In this document: one piece after another, positions 58,500-64,000 of the stretch
How positions within the stretch are numbered: position 1 is the stretch's first letter
Layout: each line of letters begins with the position of its first letter
Assembly (NCBI RefSeq): GCF_003634095.1
Contig: NZ_RBIR01000006.1
Span: 1-64,000, forward strand
Source: Arthrobacter oryzae
GTDB lineage: Bacteria > Actinomycetota > Actinomycetes > Actinomycetales > Micrococcaceae
DNA length: 64,000 bases
Direction: 5' to 3'
Notes under the pieces: generated by a model
What the model saw: only the letters and a program-made list of their open reading frames with translations
Databases searched by the model: none
What the model was told of the DNA's origin: nothing
Made by a program: the position numbers and the translations under genes

Positions 58500-59800
58500 G
58501 CAGCGTCAACACGGCAATCCAGCTGATCACGCGCGAGCAGGCCGCCGCCACGGCAGGCGCGGCAGCCAACACCTGCAGCCCCGCCCTGGCCCGGGGCCCG
58601 TGGGACTTCGACCTCGCGGAGGCCCTCGCCGGAACGCCCGCCTACGGCCCCGGGGCGTCCTCCGCCGACGTCGCCCCGGCGTCGACCCCGCGGCAGGGAC
58701 AGCTGCCCGAGGAGTACAAGCTGGCCAGCGACGCCGAACTCGACGCCCGGATCCGTGCCGCCAAAGCGGCGCTGGGGGACCGCGCCGTCGTCCTGGGGCA
58801 CTTCTACCAGCGCGACGAAGTGATCGAATATGCCGACTTCGTGGGTGACTCCTTCCAGCTCGCCAATGCGGCGCTGACCCGGCCCGACGCCGAGGCCATC
58901 ATTTTCTGCGGCGTGCACTTCATGGCCGAAACCGCGGACATCCTGTCCCGGCCGGACCAGGCCGTGATCCTGCCCAACCTCGCCGCGGGCTGCTCCATGG
59001 CGGACATGGCGGACATCGACTCGGTCACCGAGTGCTGGGAACAGCTGGAGGAGCTTTTCGGCACGGAGCCCGACGCCGACGGCCGGGTCCCGGTCATCCC
59101 GGTCACCTACATGAACTCCTCGGCCGCGCTCAAGGGTTTCTGCGGCGAGCACGGCGGCATCGTCTGCACGTCCTCGAACGCCGCCACGGTGCTTGAGTGG
59201 GCGTTTGAGCGCGGCCAGCGCGTGCTGTTCTTCCCGGACCAGCACCTGGGCCGCAACACCGCCAAAGCCATGGGCGTGCCGCTGGAACAGATGCCCATGT
59301 GGAACCCGCGCAAGGACCTGGGCGGCAACGACGAGCAGGCGCTGCAGGACTCCCGCGTGATCCTGTGGCACGGTTTCTGCTCCGTGCACAAGCGCTTCAA
59401 CGTCGGCCAGATCGCCAAGGCCCGGGCCGAGTTCCCCGGCGTGCAGGTGATCGTGCACCCGGAATGCCCCATGGAGGTGGTCGACGCCGCGGACTCCGCC
59501 GGTTCCACCGACTTCATCCGCAAGGCCATCGCCGCCGCCACGGAACCCACCGTTTTCGCCGTGGGCACCGAGATTAACCTCGTCAACCGGCTGGCCGCCG
59601 AATACCCGCAGCACACCATCTTCTGCCTGGACCCGGTGATCTGCCCCTGCTCCACGATGTACCGCATCCACCCCGGGTACCTGGCCTGGGTGCTGGAGGC
59701 GCTGGTCCGGGGCGAGGTGGTGAACCGCATCACGGTGGACGAGGACGTCGCCGCCCCGGCAAAGGTGGCCCTGGAGCGCATGCTGGCGGCGCGGCCGTGA
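58496..59800 (+). CDS. nadA: Quinolinate synthase A
   Basis: 434 residues. [4Fe-4S] enzyme condensing iminoaspartate with dihydroxyacetone phosphate to quinolinate. The three cluster cysteines are in IIFCGVHFMAET (C138), LWHGFCSVHKRF and DPVICPCSTMYR. VVLGHFYQRDEVIEYADFVGDS and HPECPMEVVDAADSAGSTDFI bind substrate. Long actinobacterial/Bacillus-type NadA with an N-terminal extension of about 80 residues. ATG 58496 overlaps nrtR. Needs Fe-S assembly, probably served by the cysteine desulfurase at the operon end. Confidence 0.97.
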   Translation: MSSVNTAIQLITREQAAATAGAAANTCSPALARGPWDFDLAEALAGTPAYGPGASSADVAPASTPRQGQLPEEYKLASDAELDARIRAAKAALGDRAVVLGHFYQRDEVIEYADFVGDSFQLANAALTRPDAEAIIFCGVHFMAETADILSRPDQAVILPNLAAGCSMADMADIDSVTECWEQLEELFGTEPDADGRVPVIPVTYMNSSAALKGFCGEHGGIVCTSSNAATVLEWAFERGQRVLFFPDQHLGRNTAKAMGVPLEQMPMWNPRKDLGGNDEQALQDSRVILWHGFCSVHKRFNVGQIAKARAEFPGVQVIVHPECPMEVVDAADSAGSTDFIRKAIAAATEPTVFAVGTEINLVNRLAAEYPQHTIFCLDPVICPCSTMYRIHPGYLAWVLEALVRGEVVNRITVDEDVAAPAKVALERMLAARP

Positions 59801-61728
59801 CCAGGCGGCTGGTGATTGTCGGCAGCGGGATTGCCGGGCTCTACGCCGCGCTGCTCGCCTCCGACGCCGCCGCGGACAGCGGCCGTGACATCGAGGTTGT
59901 CCTGCTGAGCAAGGGGACGCTGGAGCAGAGCAACACCTTCTACGCCCAGGGCGGCGTCTCCGCCGTGCTGGCGCCGGAGGACGCCGCCCCCGGAGATTCC
60001 GTGGCGGCCCACATCGCCGACACCCTCGCCGCCGGCGCCGGGCTGAACGACGCCGAGGCCGTCCGGGTCCTGTGCACGGAGGCCGTCCGGGACATCGCCG
60101 GCTTGGGCCGCTACGGCGTGCGGTTCGACCTGCGTGCCGACGGCGGACCGGCCCTGGGCCTCGAGGCGGCGCATTCGGCGCCGCGGATCCTGCACGCCGG
60201 CGGGGACGCGACCGGTGCCCGCATCGCCCGCGGCCTCGTCGCCGCCGTCCTGGAACGCGCGGTCCTGGACCGCGCCGTCCACGGCCGGCTCCGGGTGGAG
60301 ACCAGCGCCTTCGTCACCGACCTCCTGACCGCACCGGACGTCCTGACCGCACCGGCCGTCCTGACCGAACCGGACGTCCGCCCGGGGGCCCGGTCACAGC
60401 CCGGTCTGACGCCGACGCCGGCCCGGGTCACCGGCGTGGCATATCTGGCCGGTGGCCGGCCCCGGCAGCTGGTGGCCGACGCCGTCCTGCTCGCCACCGG
60501 GGGTGCCGGCCGGCTGTTTGCCCGCACCAGCAATCCGGCCGTGGCCACGGCCGACGGCGTGGCGCTGGCCTGGCGCGCCGGTGCCGCGGTGCGGGACCTC
60601 GAGTTCTTCCAGTTCCACCCCACCACGCTCGCCGCCGAGGAAATCCCGGGCGGGCCGCCGGCCCTGCTCATCTCCGAAGCCGTCCGCGGCGAAGGGGCGG
60701 TGCTGCTGGACGCCGCAGGCTACCGCTTCATGCCCGGCTACCACCGCGATGCCGAACTCGCCCCGCGCGACGTCGTCTCCCGCAGCATCGCCCTGCACCT
60801 GGCCGCCACCGGGGCCGCTCCGGACAGCCCGGTCTACCTGGATGCCCGCGGCATCGAGGCCGCCCGTGGCAAGGGCTTCCTGGCCCGGCGGTTCCCGACC
60901 ATCACCGCCGCCACCGTGGCCGCCGGCTACGACTGGACCACCGAACCGGTGCCCGTGTCCCCGGCAGCCCACTACTGGATGGGCGGCGTGTGCACCGATC
61001 TGTCGGGCCGCACGTCCGTTCCGGGCCTGTATGCCGCCGGCGAGGTCGCGCGCACCGGCGCCCAGGGGGCCAACCGGCTCGCGAGCAACTCCCTGCTGGA
61101 AGGCCTCGTGTTCGGCCGTCGCGCCGTCGAGGACTTCCTGCGCGGGCCCGTGCCGGATTCAGCCTGGCCGGCGCCGGCACACGAGGACGTCCACCCGGGC
61201 AGCCTTGTCCTGCCCGTGGCGGTTCCGCGGGCAGGGGCTACCGGCGCAGCCGGGGCGCCGTTCAGCCGCGCGGCCCTGGGCAGGCTCATGACCTCGGCGG
61301 CGGGGGTGACGCGCACCGGCGCTGAGCTCGACGCCGCCGCAGCCCAACTGGCGCAGTGGGCAGCCGCACTCGAGGCCGCGGACGCTGAAGCTACGGATGC
61401 TGAAGCTACGGACGCTGAGGCCGGGGAACTTGAAGCTGGAGACGGCGCCAGCCACGGCGTCCGGCTCTGCCAGGATGCCCATGAGGACCGGAACCTGCTG
61501 CTGGCAGCGCAACTTCTCGTCGCGGCGGCACGGCAACGCACGCAGTCCGTCGGCGCCCACTACCGGGCAGACACCGCCGGGCGGCCTGCGGACACCTCCC
61601 ATCCGGACCGCACTGCCCATCCAGACCGCACTGCCCAGGCCGCAGGGACTGCCCGGCAGCCCGGTACCGCGGCACTGACCTCCGGCCGCCAACACCCGGC
61701 CGCCGCCCGCTCCATGCAAAGGATCTAG
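59797..61728 (+). CDS. nadB: L-aspartate oxidase
   Basis: 643 residues from GTG 59797. FAD enzyme making iminoaspartate for NadA. Dinucleotide motif LVIVGSGIAGLYAALLA; TLEQSNTFYAQGGVSAVL; FFQFHPTTLAAEEI and LISEAVRGEGAVLLDAAGYRFMPGYHRDAELAPRDVVSR (succinate-dehydrogenase-like active site); HYWMGGVCTDLSGRTSVPGLYAAGEVARTGAQGANRLASNSLLEGLVFG. Longer than E. coli NadB (540) because of low-complexity inserts: LTAPDVLTAPAVLTEP (18-bp repeats at 60331), AEATDAEATDAEAG (15-bp repeats at 61381) and a Thr/Pro/Arg tail (18-bp repeats at 61600). Confidence 0.96.
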   Translation: MTRRLVIVGSGIAGLYAALLASDAAADSGRDIEVVLLSKGTLEQSNTFYAQGGVSAVLAPEDAAPGDSVAAHIADTLAAGAGLNDAEAVRVLCTEAVRDIAGLGRYGVRFDLRADGGPALGLEAAHSAPRILHAGGDATGARIARGLVAAVLERAVLDRAVHGRLRVETSAFVTDLLTAPDVLTAPAVLTEPDVRPGARSQPGLTPTPARVTGVAYLAGGRPRQLVADAVLLATGGAGRLFARTSNPAVATADGVALAWRAGAAVRDLEFFQFHPTTLAAEEIPGGPPALLISEAVRGEGAVLLDAAGYRFMPGYHRDAELAPRDVVSRSIALHLAATGAAPDSPVYLDARGIEAARGKGFLARRFPTITAATVAAGYDWTTEPVPVSPAAHYWMGGVCTDLSGRTSVPGLYAAGEVARTGAQGANRLASNSLLEGLVFGRRAVEDFLRGPVPDSAWPAPAHEDVHPGSLVLPVAVPRAGATGAAGAPFSRAALGRLMTSAAGVTRTGAELDAAAAQLAQWAAALEAADAEATDAEATDAEAGELEAGDGASHGVRLCQDAHEDRNLLLAAQLLVAAARQRTQSVGAHYRADTAGRPADTSHPDRTAHPDRTAQAAGTARQPGTAALTSGRQHPAAARSMQRI

Positions 61729-61730
61729 CC

Positions 61731-62720
61731 ATGACAGCAACCGCCGCCCCGCAAACCGTGCCCTCCCGCACCGCGGCGCTCGCCGGAAGCCTGCCGGAGT
61801 CAGCCGTCCTGGCCGTCCTCCGCGCGGCGCTCCAGGAGGACGCCCCCTACGGCGACATCACCTCGCAGACCCTCATTCCCGCGCATGCCCGCGCCACTGC
61901 AGTGCTCAATGCCCGCGTTCCCGGCGTGTTGAGCGGCGGAGAGGTCTTTGCCGCGGCCATGAAGCTGACCGACCCGGCCGCCGTCGTCGAATTGCTGGTC
62001 CGCGACGGGGAGGCCTTTGCCGCCGGAACCGCCCTGGCCCGGGTGACCGGGAACGCCCGCGCGGTGCTGCTGGCCGAGCGCGTCGGACTGAACCTGGTCC
62101 AGCGGATGAGCGCCATCGCCACCAAGACAGCCGAGTTTGTCGCGCTTGTGGACGGCACCGGAGCGCGGATTACCGATACCCGCAAGACGACGCCCGGGCT
62201 GCGCGTCCTCGAACGCTACGCCGTGCGCTGCGGCGGGGGCGCCAACCACCGCTTCAGCCTCTCCGATGCCGTGCTGGCCAAGGACAATCATCTGGCCGTC
62301 CTGACCGGGGGAGATCCCGCGAAGCTGACGGCGGTGCTGCTCGCTGCCAAGGCGCAGCTCGGGCATACGACGCACTTTGAGGTGGAGGTGGACACCATGG
62401 AGCAGATCGAGCCCGTACTCGCCGCCGGGGTGGACACCATCATGCTGGACAACTTCTCCCCGGCCGAACTGGCGGCCGGGGTCCGGCTGGTGGACGGCCG
62501 GGCCCGCGTCGAAGCCAGCGGCAACGTCAGCCTCGCCACCGTGGCGGACATTGCCTCCGCGGGGGTGGACGTCATTTCGATCGGCGGCCTGACGCACAGC
62601 GTCACGGCCCTGGACCTTGGCCTCGATATTGACCTGGCGGCCGGGCCCGACGCCGATCCGGAGGTTGAGTTCAGTGGCGCCGCGGCGGGGCGCCCCGGCA
62701 CCGATCCGACGGCAGGCTAA
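61731..62720 (+). CDS. nadC: Nicotinate-nucleotide pyrophosphorylase (quinolinate phosphoribosyltransferase)
   Basis: 329 residues. Converts quinolinate and PRPP to nicotinate mononucleotide. LREDAPYGDITSQTLIP-like N-terminus (ALQEDAPYGDITSQTLI), LNLVQRMSAIATKTAEFV, ITDTRKTTPGLRVLERYAVRCGGGANHRFSLSDAVLAKDNH carries the substrate Arg/Lys/His set, and VEVDTMEQIEPVLAAGVDTIMLDNFSPAELAAGV with VEASGNVSLATVADIASAGVDVISIGGLTHS forms the barrel phosphate site. A 30-residue acidic tail is extra. Starts 2 nt after nadB. Confidence 0.97.
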   Translation: MTATAAPQTVPSRTAALAGSLPESAVLAVLRAALQEDAPYGDITSQTLIPAHARATAVLNARVPGVLSGGEVFAAAMKLTDPAAVVELLVRDGEAFAAGTALARVTGNARAVLLAERVGLNLVQRMSAIATKTAEFVALVDGTGARITDTRKTTPGLRVLERYAVRCGGGANHRFSLSDAVLAKDNHLAVLTGGDPAKLTAVLLAAKAQLGHTTHFEVEVDTMEQIEPVLAAGVDTIMLDNFSPAELAAGVRLVDGRARVEASGNVSLATVADIASAGVDVISIGGLTHSVTALDLGLDIDLAAGPDADPEVEFSGAAAGRPGTDPTAG

Positions 62721-62728
62721 GGGGTACC

Positions 62729-63943
62729 GTGATATTCCTCGACGCCGCTGCCACCACCCCGGTCCGCCGCGAGGTGCTGGAGGCCATGTGGCCCTACCTG
62801 ACGGGCGAGTTCGGCAACCCGTCCAGCCATCACTCGCTGGGGGACGCGGCCGCCGCGGCGCTCGCCGGGGCCCGGGCTGCCACGGCCAAGGCGCTGGGCT
62901 GCCGCGCCGGGGAGATCGTCTTCACCTCCGGCGGCACGGAAGCGGACAACCTGGCCGTCAAGGGCATCGCCCTGGCCCGGCGCGCCGCCGATCCAGCCCT
63001 GGACCGGGTGGCGATCAGCGCCGTCGAACATCCCGCGGTGGAGGAGTCCGCCAGGTATCTCGAACGCGTCCATGGCTTCGCCGTCGACGTGATCCCGGTG
63101 GACCGCTACGGGCAGGTCACGGAGGAGGCCCTCGCCTCGGTGCTGGGCCCGCGGACGGCACTGGTCAGCATCATGTACGCCAACAACGAGGTCGGCACGG
63201 TCCAGCCCGTCGCCCGGCTCGCGGCGCTGGCCCGCGCCCGGGGGATCCCGTTCCACACGGACGCCGTCCAGGCCGCCGGCTGGCTGCCGCTGGACACCCG
63301 CGTGCTGGGTGTGGACGCGCTGAGCCTTTCCGGCCACAAGCTGGGCGCGCCCAAGGGCAGCGGCGCCTTGTTCGTCCGCGGCCGGCTTCGGCTCGAACCG
63401 CTGGTCCACGGCGGCGGCCAGGAACGCGGCCGCCGGTCGGGCACCGAAAACGTCGCCGGCGCCGTGGCGCTGGCGACGGCCCTGACCCTCGCCCGCAGCC
63501 CGGCGTCGGACCCCGCTTCGGACCCTGCGACGGACCCGGCGCCGGACCCGGCTTCAGACCCCGCGTCGGGCCCGGCCGCACGCGTCGCGGCGCTGAGGGA
63601 CGAGTTCATTGCGGCCGTGCTGGCCGGTGTGCCCGGTGCGGTCCTCACCGGCCACCCCACCGAGCGGCTGTCTTCGGTGGCGTCCTTCTGCTTCCCGGGC
63701 ACCAGCGGGGAGTCCGTTCTGCTGGACCTCGAACGCCAGGGCGTGGTCTGCTCGAGCGGTTCCGCGTGCGCGGCGGGCTCGGATGCGCCCTCGCCCGTCC
63801 TGCTGGCAATGGGGATCGAGCCGGAGGTCGCCCAGACGGCGGTGCGGTTCAGCTTCGACGGAACCATCACGGCAGCGGAGCTGCAGGAGGCGGCGGCCGC
63901 GGTCCGCACCGCCGTCGCCGGGATCCGGGCCCTCGGCACCTGA
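62729..63943 (+). CDS. Cysteine desulfurase (NifS/IscS-like) of the NAD operon
   Basis: 404 residues from GTG 62729, 8 nt after nadC. PLP lysine K204 in SLSGHKLGAPKGSGAL; catalytic cysteine in VCSSGSACAAGSD; IFLDAAATTPVRREVLEAM, GNPSSHHSLGDAA, FTSGGTEADNLAVKG, HPAVEES and GTENVAGAVAL are family motifs. A repeat insert (SDPASDPATDPAPDPASDPAS, 63508-63575) sits before the C-terminal domain. As with nifS/nadS genes beside nadA in bacilli, it most likely supplies sulfur for the NadA cluster. No separate iscR or iscU follows in the window. Confidence 0.93.
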   Translation: MIFLDAAATTPVRREVLEAMWPYLTGEFGNPSSHHSLGDAAAAALAGARAATAKALGCRAGEIVFTSGGTEADNLAVKGIALARRAADPALDRVAISAVEHPAVEESARYLERVHGFAVDVIPVDRYGQVTEEALASVLGPRTALVSIMYANNEVGTVQPVARLAALARARGIPFHTDAVQAAGWLPLDTRVLGVDALSLSGHKLGAPKGSGALFVRGRLRLEPLVHGGGQERGRRSGTENVAGAVALATALTLARSPASDPASDPATDPAPDPASDPASGPAARVAALRDEFIAAVLAGVPGAVLTGHPTERLSSVASFCFPGTSGESVLLDLERQGVVCSSGSACAAGSDAPSPVLLAMGIEPEVAQTAVRFSFDGTITAAELQEAAAAVRTAVAGIRALGT

Positions 63944-63963
63944 ACCCCCGTTGCGCTATCACC

Positions 63964-63995
63964 TATGGCTGTTCCGGGGAGTCCACAGCAGCCAT
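63964..63995 (+). terminator. Inverted repeat after the NAD operon
   Basis: TATGGCTG (63964-63971) and CAGCCATA (63988-63995) form an 8-bp stem with a 16-nt loop 20 bp after the cysteine desulfurase stop. Candidate terminator; the window ends 5 bases later. Confidence 0.45.
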
Positions 63996-64000
63996 AAATG

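Overview
The window is chromosomal DNA of a high-GC actinobacterium, most likely an Arthrobacter or Pseudarthrobacter type of Micrococcaceae. The reasons are the GC-rich coding with frequent GTG/TTG starts, the wecA - small membrane protein - atp operon - DUF2550 order, a nucS mismatch endonuclease, the clpS-DUF2017-murI-MBL phosphodiesterase-rph-rdgB cluster also known from Mycobacterium, a mycothiol-type DinB protein, and NrtR-nadABC. I see no rRNA, tRNA, insertion sequence, prophage or CRISPR array. This is a core-genome stretch with a few catabolic loci.

Layout. 1-187: start of a minus-strand family 2 glycosyltransferase. 484-10185: wecA, two small membrane proteins, the complete F1Fo ATP synthase operon (atpB-E-F-H-A-G-D-C) and a DUF2550 gene. 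10262-17178: an MprF/DUF2156-like membrane aminoacyltransferase, a cold-shock gene, divergent nucS and zinc-ribbon genes, an alpha/beta hydrolase and an AI-2E-type permease. 17386-27407: a two-module membrane protein with a PENTA pentapeptide repeat, a CnoX-like thioredoxin/TPR protein, an old-yellow-enzyme reductase, an ABC exporter pair, nagB, a DUF3039 protein and an SF2 helicase. 27522-36550: a lipoprotein, pncA-pncB (NAD salvage), a triplicated 59-bp intergenic repeat, clpS-DUF2017, murI-PDE-rph-rdgB, a DedA protein and a DEDDh exonuclease with BRCT. 36624-46653: DUF4395, an ADP-ribosylglycohydrolase, two DUF202 proteins, an aquaporin, sbcD-sbcC and an MFS transporter.

The right third is metabolic. 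46699-51177: an IclR regulator divergent from a two-component flavin hydroxylase (flavin reductase + HpaB) and an MHS-type transporter, an aromatic-hydroxylation locus. 51270-56813: a 2-oxoacid/acetoin dehydrogenase locus (E1 alpha, E1 beta, a lipoyl-domain-only protein and a separate alpha/beta hydrolase), an APC amino-acid permease and a divergent Lrp/AsnC regulator. 57682-63943: a near-perfect 31-bp palindrome, then nrtR-nadA-nadB-nadC-cysteine desulfurase, the de novo NAD pathway with its regulator and a probable Fe-S supplier. NAD salvage (pncA/pncB) sits 28 kb away.

Features worth a second look: an epsilon subunit without its C-terminal helices; a recurring leaderless architecture (a TANNNT box 6-7 nt before the start codon) at more than a dozen genes; the lipoyl/hydrolase split of an AcoC-like E2; unusually long perfect palindromes between convergent genes; the 59-bp triplicate between pncB and clpS; and an apparently non-canonical start for nrtR. 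No obviously new defence or mobile system was found. The least understood units are the DUF3039-helicase pair and the two-module membrane protein at 17386.
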